Shown here: positions 1 to 6,723 of the stretch, one piece after another
How the letters are laid out: each line of letters opens with the position of its first letter
How positions within the stretch are numbered: position 1 is the stretch's first letter
Assembly: GCA_002451085.1 (NCBI GenBank)
Contig: DKBE01000061.1
Span: 1 to 8,339 of the forward strand
Direction: 5' to 3'
Length of the DNA stretch: 8,339 nucleotides
Origin: Proteobacteria bacterium UBA6908
Lineage (GTDB): Bacteria; Pseudomonadota; Gammaproteobacteria; Acidiferrobacterales; UBA6901
Notes under the pieces: model-generated
What the model was told of the DNA's origin: nothing
The model's database searches: none
The model's input: only the letters and a program-made list of their open reading frames with translations
Translations under genes and position numbers: made by a program

Positions 1-464
1 CGCAGGGCATCGGCGGCGATTTCGAGTTTGCGGTCCAGCTCCCAGGCGCCGACTGCGTCGATTTTCTCCTGTAGCTTGCCCTGTTTCTCCATGAGCTTGT
101 TCATCTCGTCGTCGCTCATTTCCTCGCCGAACTTCATGGAGATCTCGTTGAACTCGTCGAGCAGTGCCTTGGTCTCGGCCACGGCCTCTTCAACGTTGCC
201 ACGTACATCTTTCTTGGGATCAAGCTGCGGCTCTTGCGAGAGGAAACCGACCTTGAGGCCCGGTTGCGGGCGCGCCTCACCGACATAGTCCGGATCAACG
301 CCGGCCATGATGCGCAGCAGGCTCGACTTGCCCGAGCCGTTCAGACCGAGCACGCCGATTTTGGCGCCCGGGAAGAAGGACAGTGAGATGTCGCGCAGGA
401 TTTCGCGTTTGGGCGGCACGACCTTGCCCACGCGGTTCATGGTGAAAACGTATTGGCCGGACAT
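1..464 (-). CDS. ettA: Energy-dependent translational throttle protein EttA (ABC-F ATPase), N-terminal part
   Basis: EttA is a soluble ABC-F ATPase that binds the ribosomal E site and gates the first elongation steps according to the ATP/ADP ratio. The visible part is 154 codons of a protein usually near 555 residues; the rest lies beyond the left edge. It opens MSGQYVFTMNRVGKVVPPKR, very close to the E. coli EttA start as I recall it. The first Walker A, GLNGSGKS, is at residues 40-47. The GEARPQP and Q-loop (LSQEPQL) stretch is at about 62-81. It is followed by a charged helical region (about 90-145) where EttA carries its ribosome-contacting arm between the two halves of the first ATPase domain. 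The signature, Walker B and second ATPase domain are not in the window. No strong Shine-Dalgarno precedes the ATG, but the start agrees with the family. Transcribed divergently from the marC-family gene. Confidence 0.95.
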   Translation of the reverse strand, partial: MSGQYVFTMNRVGKVVPPKREILRDISLSFFPGAKIGVLGLNGSGKSSLLRIMAGVDPDYVGEARPQPGLKVGFLSQEPQLDPKKDVRGNVEEAVAETKALLDEFNEISMKFGEEMSDDEMNKLMEKQGKLQEKIDAVGAWELDRKLEIAADAL

Positions 465-502
465 GTGAGAAACCGCAAAAGTGAAGTTGACGAAGAAACA
501 GC

Positions 503-531
503 AGGTTACTCTGCCGTTTCATCTGTGACAA
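503..531 (-). promoter_or_regulatory. Candidate sigma-70 promoter of ettA
   Basis: On the minus strand TTGTCA (526-531, five of six matches to the -35 consensus) is followed after 17 bases by TAACCT (503-508, three of six matches to -10). A start about seven bases further on would give a leader of about 30 nt before the ettA ATG. The spacing and the location in the divergent gap fit, but the -10 is weak. This is a by-eye match only. Confidence 0.35.
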
Positions 532-588
532 GCGGAGTGGGTGGAGGTTCCGCGTTGACCGATGCGGGCGCCACCCGGACAATACGGC

Positions 589-1218
589 ATGGCCATCGAT
601 GCCCTGCAACTTGGCAAGGAGCTGGTATCGCTCCTGACCATTCTCACGCCGTTCAGCGTCTTGCCGCTCTATGTCACCTTGACGATGGGCATGACCGACA
701 CGACGCGACGACGCGCCCTGTTGCGCACGCTGGGGACGGTACTGATCACGCTGCTGTTCTTCCAGTGGACCGGTATGTTCCTGTTCCGGGTCCTGGGCAT
801 CGAGCTCCCCAGTTTCCAGATCGCCGGTGGTCTGATCATTGCGTCGATGGCGTGGTCCATGTTGCATGCCAATCCGTCGCGCATCCAGACTTCACGGACC
901 GAGGGCGAGGAAACCCGGGAAAGGGAGGATTTTTCAATTGTCCCGCTGGCGATCCCGATGTTGTCCGGCCCGGGTTCAATCACCACCGTGATCCTGTTGT
1001 CGCAGCAGCAGAAAGACCTGGCTGGGGATGTGTCCCTGACGGTATTGATTCTCGTGGCGACGGCGATTCTCTACCCGGTGTTCCGGCTCGCCCACCCGAT
1101 TTTCGAGCGTCTTGGTGTTACCGGCACGCGCATCCTGACCCGGATCATGGGCATGCTGCTGCTGGCGATTGCCATCGAATTTGTCGTGCAGGGCATTCGC
1201 ACCAGTCTGGCGCTGTAA
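589..1218 (+). CDS. MarC family integral membrane protein
   Basis: Inner-membrane protein of the MarC (UPF0056) family, which includes E. coli MarC, YchE and YhgN. The transport role of the family is poorly established; it is not a proven multidrug exporter. Counted from this start the protein has 209 residues, normal for the family, with about six hydrophobic segments (roughly 10-31, 43-69, 75-92, 115-137, 148-168 and 182-204). Typical features are the loop of segment 1 (LTPFSVLPLY), the conserved IVPLAIPMLSGPGSITTV stretch in segment 4 and the closing RIMGMLLLAIAIEFVVQGI segment. The start is uncertain. An in-frame ATG at 562 adds nine Arg/Pro-rich residues and has a GGAGG 14 bases upstream, which is a long spacing. 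I prefer 589 because it matches the usual short lead into the first membrane segment. No pathway link to its neighbours is evident. Confidence 0.88.
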   Translation: MAIDALQLGKELVSLLTILTPFSVLPLYVTLTMGMTDTTRRRALLRTLGTVLITLLFFQWTGMFLFRVLGIELPSFQIAGGLIIASMAWSMLHANPSRIQTSRTEGEETREREDFSIVPLAIPMLSGPGSITTVILLSQQQKDLAGDVSLTVLILVATAILYPVFRLAHPIFERLGVTGTRILTRIMGMLLLAIAIEFVVQGIRTSLAL

Positions 1219-1281
1219 CGGCTCGCTCTGGTCAGAGTCAGTCTCTGGGGAATATCCCGGGCGCCGCCGCGCCGAACGACG

Positions 1282-2196
1282 TTAGTGCGCGGAAGGGGTC
1301 AGCAGCAGTTCGAGCAGGGCCTTCTGGGCATGCAGCCGGTTCTCGGCTTCGTCCCAGACAACGCTTTGTGGACCGTCAATGACCTCGGCGGCAACTTCGT
1401 AGCCGCGGTAGGCGGGCAGGCAGTGCATGAACAGGGCATCGGGTTTGGCGAGCTTCATGAGCGCACGATCGACCGTGAAGCCGGTGAAATCCTTCATGCG
1501 TTGTGCCTTCTCTTCCTCTTGACCCATGCTGGCCCAGGTGTCAGTCACGACGAGATCGGCGTCGCGCGTCGCTGCTTTCGGGTCGGAGGACAGGACCGCG
1601 TGATCGCCGGCCGCCTTGACGATGTCGGCGTTGGGCTCGTAACCCTTCGGAGTGGCGATGCGCAACGTAAAACCGAACTGGCGTGCGGCCTCGATCCACG
1701 AATGGCAGACATTATTGCCGTCGCCAATCCAGGCGGCTGTCCGGCCGCGCACCATGCCGCGCTGCTCGACCCAGGTCTGGATATCGGCCAATAGCTGGCA
1801 AGGGTGATGCAAGTCGGACAGGGCGTTGATGACCGGTACCCGGGAATGTGCGGCAAACCGTTCGATCATGGCCTGGTTGTTGGCGCGAATCACAATGACG
1901 TCGACCATGCGTCCCAGCACCCGCGCCGTGTCTTCCACCGGTTCGCCACGATCCAGCTGGGTGTCGCGCGGTGAGAGAAAGAAGCTGGTGCCGCCGAGCT
2001 GGGCCATGCCGGCTTCGAAGGACACACGGGTACGGGTCGATGCCTTTTCGAAGATCATCGCCAGCACCTTGCCCGTCAATGGCATGTGCGGTTCACCGCG
2101 ATCGCGCAGGCGCTTGAGCACAATCGCCCGCCGCACCAGTGTCTCCAGTTCGTCCGGAGACAAGTCAAAGAGCGTCAGAAAATGACGTACGGTCAT
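1282..2196 (-). CDS. argF: Ornithine carbamoyltransferase
   Basis: Catalyses carbamoyl phosphate + L-ornithine to L-citrulline + phosphate, in the cytoplasmic arginine pathway. The 304 residues are full length for the anabolic enzyme. The carbamoyl phosphate loop STRTR is at 53-57, HPCQ at 131-134, the ornithine-binding DTWASMG at 219-225 and the catalytic HCLP at 258-261. The reading frame stays open upstream to 2379, but that part only overlaps argD in another phase. The ATG at 2196 gives the family N-terminus ([13 protein letters not shown]) and forms an ATGA overlap (2193-2196) with the argD stop. No clear Shine-Dalgarno precedes it, so translation probably depends on ribosomes finishing argD. 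Many related genomes carry argG next, but here the next gene is the convergent marC-family gene, so argG must lie elsewhere. No clear T-tailed terminator follows in the 63-base gap at 1219-1281. Confidence 0.97.
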   Translation of the reverse strand: MTVRHFLTLFDLSPDELETLVRRAIVLKRLRDRGEPHMPLTGKVLAMIFEKASTRTRVSFEAGMAQLGGTSFFLSPRDTQLDRGEPVEDTARVLGRMVDVIVIRANNQAMIERFAAHSRVPVINALSDLHHPCQLLADIQTWVEQRGMVRGRTAAWIGDGNNVCHSWIEAARQFGFTLRIATPKGYEPNADIVKAAGDHAVLSSDPKAATRDADLVVTDTWASMGQEEEKAQRMKDFTGFTVDRALMKLAKPDALFMHCLPAYRGYEVAAEVIDGPQSVVWDEAENRLHAQKALLELLLTPSAH

Positions 2197-3395
2197 GCGA
2201 TGGCGGCCTGCGCCCCGCTGGCGTCGAGAAACAGACGGACGCACTCGCTCACCCCGGATACGATCTGATCGGCTTCGGCATCGGATAGCACGAGCGGTGG
2301 CAGCAAGCGCACCACGGTATCGGCCGTGACGTTCAGCAGCAGACCACGCTCCAGTGCAAGCGTGAGGATTTCCTTGCACGGACGGTCGAGTTCAACCGCC
2401 AGCATTAATCCCTGGCCACGAATTTCTTTCACGCCACTAACGTCCTGAAGAGCCTTCTGCAGGCCGGACCGCATGCGCTTTCCGAGTTCAGCGGCACGCT
2501 TGTCGTATTTGCCCTTTTCGAGGATGTCGATCACTGTCAAACCGACCCGGCAAACCAGTGGATTTCCCGAGAAGGTCGAGCCGTGATTGCCGGGTTTGAA
2601 AACGCCGGCTGCCACGCCGCGTGCCAGGCAGGCACCGATGGGCACGCCGTTGCCCAGGCCCTTGGCCAATGTGAGCACATCCGGCTTGATGCCCTCGTGC
2701 TCAAAAGCGAACCATTTTCCGGTGCGGCACATGCCGGTCTGTATTTCATCCAGAATCAGCAACCAGCCGCGTTCATCGCAAATGTCGCGCAGGCCGCGCA
2801 GGTAGCCGGTGTCCGGTATGCTGATACCGCCTTCCCCGGTGATTGGCTCGACCATGATGGCCACGACATCCTTGTTGTGTTCAGCCACGGTGCGAATGGC
2901 GTCCAGATCGTTGTAGGGAACACGGCTGAAGCCGGTCACCAGCGGTTCGAAGCCGGCCTGGATTTTGCGGTTGCCGGTAGCGGACAGCGTGGCCAGGGTG
3001 CGGCCGTGAAAGCTGCCTTCGGTCACGATGATGGCCGGGTTGAGAATCTTTTTCTGATGTCCATACAGGCGCGCCAGCTTGATGGCCGCTTCGTTGGCCT
3101 CGGCGCCGGAATTGCAGAAGAATACGTTTTCCATGCCGGCTTTCCGACACAGCCGTTCGGACAGTTCGGCCTGCAGGGGGATCTCATACCAGTTGGAGGT
3201 GTGCAGGAGTTTCCCGGCCTGGTCGCAGATCGCCTTGCTGATCTCGGGGTGCGCATGTCCAAGTCCGCATACGGCCACGCCACACAAGGCATCCAGGTAT
3301 TTCCGGCCTTCCTTGTCCCACAGCCACGCGCCTTCACCGCGGGTGAACGCCACCGGGAGGGGTGCAAACACGGGCATCTGAAAGTTCGTTGTCAT
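2193..3395 (-). CDS. argD: Acetylornithine aminotransferase
   Basis: PLP-dependent class III aminotransferase that converts N-acetylglutamate semialdehyde and glutamate to N2-acetylornithine and 2-oxoglutarate. In several bacteria the enzyme also serves as succinyldiaminopimelate aminotransferase. The protein has 400 residues, the usual length. The PLP phosphate site SGAEAN is at 96-101, the SFHGRT ring-stacking region at 128-133, the LDEIQTG motif with the pyridine-nitrogen Asp at D216, the Schiff-base lysine at K245 ([10 protein letters not shown]) and [10 protein letters not shown] at 271-280. An in-frame TTG at 3401 could add two residues, but AGGTGA (3402-3407) sits exactly six bases before the ATG at 3395 and directly abuts the TTG, so ATG is the start. 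First gene of an argD-argF operon, overlapping argF by four bases. The leader carries a promoter candidate and a terminator-like hairpin. Confidence 0.97.
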   Translation of the reverse strand: MTTNFQMPVFAPLPVAFTRGEGAWLWDKEGRKYLDALCGVAVCGLGHAHPEISKAICDQAGKLLHTSNWYEIPLQAELSERLCRKAGMENVFFCNSGAEANEAAIKLARLYGHQKKILNPAIIVTEGSFHGRTLATLSATGNRKIQAGFEPLVTGFSRVPYNDLDAIRTVAEHNKDVVAIMVEPITGEGGISIPDTGYLRGLRDICDERGWLLILDEIQTGMCRTGKWFAFEHEGIKPDVLTLAKGLGNGVPIGACLARGVAAGVFKPGNHGSTFSGNPLVCRVGLTVIDILEKGKYDKRAAELGKRMRSGLQKALQDVSGVKEIRGQGLMLAVELDRPCKEILTLALERGLLLNVTADTVVRLLPPLVLSDAEADQIVSGVSECVRLFLDASGAQAAIA

Positions 3396-3401
3396 TTCCA
3401 A

Positions 3402-3407
3402 TCACCT
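3402..3407 (-). promoter_or_regulatory. Ribosome binding site deciding the argD start
   Basis: AGGTGA on the minus strand lies six bases from the ATG at 3395 and zero bases from the alternative TTG at 3401, so it selects the ATG. Confidence 0.75.
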
Positions 3408-3408
3408 A

Positions 3409-3439
3409 AAAACACAAAGGCGCCCTGCCTGAGGGCGCC
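3409..3439 (-). terminator. Terminator-like hairpin in the argD leader (possible attenuator)
   Basis: GGCGCCCT and AGGGCGCC form a perfect eight-base-pair GC-rich stem with a five-base loop (3419-3439). On the minus strand it is followed at once by TTTGTGTTTTT, the layout of an intrinsic terminator. It lies downstream of the candidate argD promoter and only about 11 bases before the Shine-Dalgarno, so it is inside the 5' leader rather than behind a gene. It could cause conditional termination, stabilise the mRNA or block ribosome access. No leader peptide with Arg codons was seen, so the mechanism is unknown. Confidence 0.55.
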
Positions 3440-3459
3440 GTTATTCCTTATTAAAGCTA

Positions 3460-3487
3460 ATTTTAGTAATTCCCCGGTACAACGCAA
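3460..3487 (-). promoter_or_regulatory. Candidate promoter of the argD-argF operon
   Basis: On the minus strand TTGCGT (3482-3487) is followed after 16 bases by TAAAAT (3460-3465, five of six matches to the -10 consensus). The site is in the AT-rich island between the upstream terminator and argD. Transcription from here would start near 3453 and give a leader of about 58 nt that contains the hairpin. The AT-rich stretch also has loosely symmetrical ATTA...TAAT arms (about 3450-3470), which could be an operator, but no clear ARG box is recognisable. Confidence 0.4.
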
Positions 3488-3499
3488 GTGCCGGAAAAC

Positions 3500-3529
3500 A
3501 AACGGCCCGGCGGGACCGCCGGGCCGTTT
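3500..3529 (-). terminator. Strong intrinsic terminator after the PuuD-like gene
   Basis: A perfect 14-base inverted repeat (arms 3500-3513 and 3516-3529) spans a two-base centre. It starts about 18 bases after the TAA of the PuuD-like gene. On the minus strand the GC-rich stem runs into TTTGTTTTCC, a typical T tract. The A and T ends of the arms mean it could also work on the plus strand, but no plus-strand gene ends here. It insulates argD from its upstream neighbours. Confidence 0.87.
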
Positions 3530-3547
3530 GGATTTGCGAGCAGCGCG

Positions 3548-4039
3548 TTAGAAGATGCGCGGCAGCCCGTGCGGACCGGTCACCATGAAGAACAACATCG
3601 GGATGGACAGCATGGTGTTGGTGCGCGAAGCCAGGAACGCGATGCGTGCGGCCTTCGCTTTGGTGGCGTCATCGGCCTGCACGATGCCGAGGACTTTCTT
3701 CTGGTTCGGCCAGATCAGCACCCAGACATTGAACAACATGATCGTGCCGAGCCAGGCGCCGAGGCCGATCGGTGCTGCCGAGCCTTTCAACATGAAGGCA
3801 TTGGCCCAGCCGATGCCGGACTTGGAAAGATAATAGGAACCGGTCAGCCAGGTCACCAGCGCGGCCCAGCGGAACCACAGCAAGGCGAGCGGGGCGATGT
3901 GTTTGGTGATGGCGGCAGCAGTGTTGTCGGCCTTGGCCTTGGGCATTGCGACAGCCTGGACAAAATTGAAGTAGTAGAGCAGCCCGATCCAGGCAATGCC
4001 CGCCAGGATGTGGAACCAGCGATCAATGATCAGATCCAT
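3548..4039 (-). CDS. Short PuuD-like (Urate_ox_N family) membrane protein
   Basis: A 163-residue membrane protein with about four hydrophobic segments (roughly 8-29, 49-70, 91-110 and 142-155). It resembles the membrane part of PuuD, the membrane-bound urate hydroxylase of some proteobacteria: the opening helix WFHILAGIAWIGLLYYFNF, the NVWVLIWPNQKKVLG turn (104-118) and the LASRTNTMLSIPMLFFM end (136-152) are typical of that family as I recall it. Full PuuD is more than twice as long and adds a C-terminal cytochrome c domain; here there is no CxxCH and no such domain. Histidines H10, H47 and H157 are possible haem or metal ligands (inference). A GGAGA sits six bases before the ATG. No purine-catabolism gene is nearby, so urate oxidation should not be assumed. 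It is preceded by a small membrane protein gene and followed by a strong terminator. Confidence 0.78.
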   Translation of the reverse strand: MDLIIDRWFHILAGIAWIGLLYYFNFVQAVAMPKAKADNTAAAITKHIAPLALLWFRWAALVTWLTGSYYLSKSGIGWANAFMLKGSAAPIGLGAWLGTIMLFNVWVLIWPNQKKVLGIVQADDATKAKAARIAFLASRTNTMLSIPMLFFMVTGPHGLPRIF

Positions 4040-4082
4040 CGTGTATCTCCAGAAAATTAAGGTTGTTAGTTTGGTTTTCTGA

Positions 4083-4190
4083 TCAGGCAGGAATTCTGCT
4101 GATGAAATTCAGCGCAAACACGTACAGCACGGCAGTCAGTACAAACCCGGCAATAATAGTGCCGACGATCGAATCCAGCGGATTTTTCAT
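4083..4190 (-). CDS. Small single-span membrane protein (35 residues), unrecognised
   Basis: This minus-strand reading frame opens with ATG at 4190, preceded five bases upstream by GGGAG (4196-4200), and ends with TGA at 4083. The 35-residue product begins MKNPLDSIVGTIIAGF. It has a short polar start, one hydrophobic span of about 23 residues (8-30) and a short basic tail (SRIPA), as expected of a small inner-membrane protein. Its stop lies 43 bases before the start of the PuuD-like gene on the same strand, so the two are probably cotranscribed. I recognise no family. It could be a subunit or regulator of its neighbour, as with small subunits of membrane oxidases, but that is inference from position only. 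The good ribosome binding site and coherent membrane helix argue against a chance frame. Confidence 0.6.
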   Translation of the reverse strand: MKNPLDSIVGTIIAGFVLTAVLYVFALNFISRIPA

Positions 4191-4245
4191 GGTCGCTCCC
4201 GATTGTTGTGAGGAAAGAATACTTGAGTGGTTTTGTCGGTGGCCT

Positions 4246-4274
4246 AGGGTAAGTCAGTGGAAGGCAGATTTCAA
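4246..4274 (-). promoter_or_regulatory. Candidate promoter of the small protein/PuuD-like unit
   Basis: On the minus strand TTGAAA (4269-4274, five of six matches to -35) is followed after 17 bases by TACCCT (4246-4251, three of six matches to -10). It would give a leader of roughly 50 nt before the small protein gene. The gap to the DsbG-like gene holds only weak five-base-pair hairpins and no convincing terminator, so read-through from upstream is also possible. Confidence 0.3.
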
Positions 4275-4312
4275 GAACCGATCGCCACGGTTTGGCTTGC
4301 CAGAAGCCCGCA

Positions 4313-4918
4313 TTACTCGAGCTCTTTGACCATTCTTTCCAGCGTTTCGGCCGGACGGCTGCCAATCAGAAAATGGGCTTGGCCGCGTTTGTCGCGATAT
4401 AGCAGGCTGGGCACGGCATCACGGCCACTGCGCCGCAACAAGGCCAGGTTGAGCGCAAGGCGTCTCAGCGTGTCATCGCGCGGTACCGGCTCTTCCTCGA
4501 CGCCGCCAAAGGCGCCGGTATCGGTTGAGAATCTTTCTTCGTTGCGGTGCAGGGCATCCGCTGGATTCTTTGACTCGAGCATCGCGGCGGCCTTGCCGAG
4601 GCTGGTGGTCATGAGAATTCCCACCGGAATCCAGCGAAGTTCCACTTCGCCAAACTCCACCTGAGGGCGCAGGTTTTCATATACCCGCCGGCAATAAGGA
4701 CAATTCGGATCGAAAAATACATACATCACATGGGCACTCTTGCCGTCGCGAATCCAGGTGGCCTGTCGAATGTCCGTGAGCATGCTGTCGGCAGCGCGCG
4801 ACAGGGCCGATCCCTCCTTGAGGGGTGTCGACAGGCGCTCGGCGGATTGGGCTGGAAACGCAACAACCAGAAAACCGAGACAAAGAGAGAAGATGGCGCA
4901 GAGGCGCGAAACGAACAT
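4313..4918 (-). CDS. Exported DsbG/DsbC-like thiol-disulfide protein
   Basis: A 201-residue periplasmic thioredoxin-fold protein. Residues 1-26 form a Sec signal peptide (Arg at 5, hydrophobic core 8-22, cleavage likely after AQSA). The mature part contains FDPNCPYCRR with the redox pair C73 and C76 (CPYC, as in DsbG) and a probable cis-proline at P170 (AVPSL). It should exchange disulfides in the periplasm, as an isomerase or sulfenate reductase kept reduced by a DsbD-type partner, but no partner gene is in the window. Compared with DsbG and DsbC (around 240 residues) it is short, because only about 35 residues lie between the signal peptide and the fold. The N-terminal dimerisation domain is therefore missing and it may be monomeric. 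The ATG has a weak GGGA eight bases upstream. It follows the aminopeptidase gene on the same strand after 55 bases. Confidence 0.83.
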   Translation of the reverse strand: MFVSRLCAIFSLCLGFLVVAFPAQSAERLSTPLKEGSALSRAADSMLTDIRQATWIRDGKSAHVMYVFFDPNCPYCRRVYENLRPQVEFGEVELRWIPVGILMTTSLGKAAAMLESKNPADALHRNEERFSTDTGAFGGVEEEPVPRDDTLRRLALNLALLRRSGRDAVPSLLYRDKRGQAHFLIGSRPAETLERMVKELE

Positions 4919-4973
4919 GATGATGATCCCGTCAGGATGTTATCTATAATAGACAGTGAAACGTCGTGTTTGC

Positions 4974-6464
4974 TTACAGCGTCAGCCCGGGATTTTTCCG
5001 GTCCAGCAGTTGCAGCGCAAAGCGCACGCCGAAACCGGTGACATCGGTCGGAATGTGGGCGAGGCCCCCTTTGTGATTGCCGGCCGACAGGTCCACGTGC
5101 ACCCAGGGAATATCGCCGTCGATAAAGCGCTTCAGAAATGCCGCGGCCAGGATGTGGTCGGCGTCGCTGTCCAGAGTGCATTGCTTGATGTCGGCGATGT
5201 CGCTTTTCAGGGCCTTGTCATAGTCCGGTTCGAGCGGGAAGGGCCATACCCGTTCACCACTGGCAAAGCCGGCTTCAATGATTTCCGGGATCAGCTCCAG
5301 ACGGTTGGTGACGGCACCGGACATGCGCGTCGACAATGCCCCCACGCAGGAGCCGGTGAGCGTAGCGAAATCCATGATCAGGCCGGGGGCCGCGCGTGAC
5401 GCGAATGTCAGGGTATCAGCCAGCACCATGCGGCCTTCGGCGTCGGTGTGCATCACCTCGATGGTCGTGCCATTGGCGGCTTTCACGACATCGTTTTGCT
5501 TGTAGGCCTTCGGTCCGATGTGGTTCTGGGCCAGGGCCAGCCAGCAATCCACTGGAAAATCGGCCTTCAGCGTGGTGAGCGCCAGTAACGTGCCGAGAGC
5601 GACGGCCGAACCTTCCATGTCCTCATGCATTCCATGCATATGACGCGCCGGTTTGAGGTTCGTGCCGCCGGTGTCAAAGCAGATGCCTTTGCCGACCAGC
5701 GCCACCGCCGGTTTTCCCGACAACTTCATCGGCGTGTAGCGCAGGTGCAAAATGCCGGCGTCTGGCTCCGGACTGCCCTGGGATACCGCCAGAAAGGCAC
5801 CGGCCCCGCGGGTCGCGAGTTTTCGGGTATCGAGAAATTCCATTTTCCAGCCGTTGGCGCGCGCCAGCTTTACGATCCGCTGACGATAGCTCCGGGGCGT
5901 GAGTTCATTCGGCGGCAAAGCGGTAAGGTAGCGGGCCAGATTATTACCCCGGGCTTCGGCCACAGTGCGGGCATAACCATGGTCGACTGTGTGCCCGTAA
6001 AAGCGAATGCGCTTCAGGTGCTTGGTCGGGCTTTTTTTTGATTTGAATTCCGGCATCGGAAAGTCGGCCGCCAATGCCGCGGCCAACAAGGCTTCACTGC
6101 ATTTTTCCATGGCGCCGGAATCCCGACCCAGGCAGGCAATGATCAGCTCAGCCGGGACAGGTTGCCGATGGGTGGCGATTATTTCCCGTGCCGTCGACAG
6201 AATCTCGAAGGGCGAGCGGGCCGGATCGGCGATTTGCAGTGTGACACGGGTTCCGACTGCATTGGGCAGCCGAGTATGAAATGGTGCCGACGCCTCCAGT
6301 TTGTGGTCGTCCGCGCGCAGCCGCTGCTTGAGGGTCTTCCCATAGGGAAGATGGACCGGATCGGTATTCCGATCGAGTACGATAATCAGGTTGGAGCAGG
6401 AATCAATCGCTTCTTCGTCGATCGAGTGTCGATTCTGTATGATCTTGGGGGTATCAAGCTGCAT
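4974..6464 (-). CDS. M17 (leucyl aminopeptidase) family metallopeptidase
   Basis: Cytoplasmic aminopeptidase of family M17 (PepA/LAP), which removes N-terminal residues using two metal ions. The 496 residues are full length. An N-terminal domain (about 1-160) with little recognisable conservation precedes the catalytic domain. The metal and catalytic residues are all present: GKGICFDTGG with K259 and D264, K271 (TNLKP), D282 (HEDMEGSA) and D341/E343/R345 in HTDAEGR. The family signature is NTDAEGR, so an Asn is replaced by His here. DFATLTGSCVGAL (365-377) is also typical. It belongs to the divergent PepA-like group often annotated only as leucyl aminopeptidase family, so the specificity is unknown. 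The ATG at 6464 lacks a clear Shine-Dalgarno; an out-of-frame ATG at 6477 opens a seven-codon frame across it. It is divergent from aceE and followed after 55 bases by the DsbG-like gene. Confidence 0.92.
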   Translation of the reverse strand: MQLDTPKIIQNRHSIDEEAIDSCSNLIIVLDRNTDPVHLPYGKTLKQRLRADDHKLEASAPFHTRLPNAVGTRVTLQIADPARSPFEILSTAREIIATHRQPVPAELIIACLGRDSGAMEKCSEALLAAALAADFPMPEFKSKKSPTKHLKRIRFYGHTVDHGYARTVAEARGNNLARYLTALPPNELTPRSYRQRIVKLARANGWKMEFLDTRKLATRGAGAFLAVSQGSPEPDAGILHLRYTPMKLSGKPAVALVGKGICFDTGGTNLKPARHMHGMHEDMEGSAVALGTLLALTTLKADFPVDCWLALAQNHIGPKAYKQNDVVKAANGTTIEVMHTDAEGRMVLADTLTFASRAAPGLIMDFATLTGSCVGALSTRMSGAVTNRLELIPEIIEAGFASGERVWPFPLEPDYDKALKSDIADIKQCTLDSDADHILAAAFLKRFIDGDIPWVHVDLSAGNHKGGLAHIPTDVTGFGVRFALQLLDRKNPGLTL

Positions 6465-6529
6465 AATGGTTATTCATGACGCCGAGACAAAATCAATAAG
6501 CAGGGAAATCCTGCTGAAAAGTCAATGCC

Positions 6530-6558
6530 TTGACCTTAATATTCAAAGCATTGATCAT
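6530..6558 (+). promoter_or_regulatory. Candidate promoter of aceE
   Basis: TTGACC (6530-6535, five of six matches to -35) is followed after 17 bases by GATCAT (6553-6558, four of six matches to -10). A start near 6565 would leave a leader of about 165 nt before aceE, long enough for regulation. The match is by eye only. Confidence 0.4.
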
Positions 6559-6716
6559 ACGCCGCCTAATTTACCACGAGTTCAGGACATCAGCCGGGCA
6601 TTCATTGCGTAATTTCTGCCGTTATCCCCGTCATCCAGGGACCCGGTTTCACACGGCATACCGGCCCGTATACGATCTGAAGCGTGATCCGCTGCATTTC
6701 AGCGCTGTTTAAAGGT

Positions 6717-6723
6717 TAAGGAG
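6717..6723 (+). promoter_or_regulatory. Strong ribosome binding site of aceE
   Basis: TAAGGAG lies six bases before the ATG at 6730. It is the strongest Shine-Dalgarno in the window and fixes the aceE start. Confidence 0.85.

Noticed and set aside
1219..1281. Bidirectional terminator between the marC-family gene and argF
   Set aside because: There are five-base-pair hairpins (CTCTG/CAGAG and GGCGC/GCGCC), but neither is followed by a T tract on the appropriate strand.
453..1382. 309-codon plus-strand frame over the marC-family gene
   Set aside because: It overlaps the marC-family gene in another phase and runs past its end into argF; the composition is a typical frame shadow with no membrane pattern.
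2197..2379. N-terminal extension of argF by 61 codons
   Set aside because: The extra residues lie inside argD in another phase and have no counterpart in ornithine carbamoyltransferases; the ATGA overlap start is standard.
2583..3551. Long plus-strand open frame (322 codons) opposite argD
   Set aside because: It is antisense to a full argD with intact PLP residues, runs across the argD leader and the terminator at 3500-3529, and resembles no protein family.
4275..4310. Terminator after the DsbG-like gene
   Set aside because: Two hairpins of five base pairs (GGCTT/AAGCC and AACCG/CGGTT) are weak and lack a T run.
4945..4950. Perfect TATAAT on the plus strand between the aminopeptidase and DsbG-like genes
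   Set aside because: No -35 element stands at a suitable distance and no plus-strand gene follows; the overlapping minus-strand TATTAT also lacks a -35.
6530..6712. 60-codon plus-strand frame in the aceE leader
   Set aside because: It has no ribosome binding site or recognisable pattern and covers the predicted promoter.
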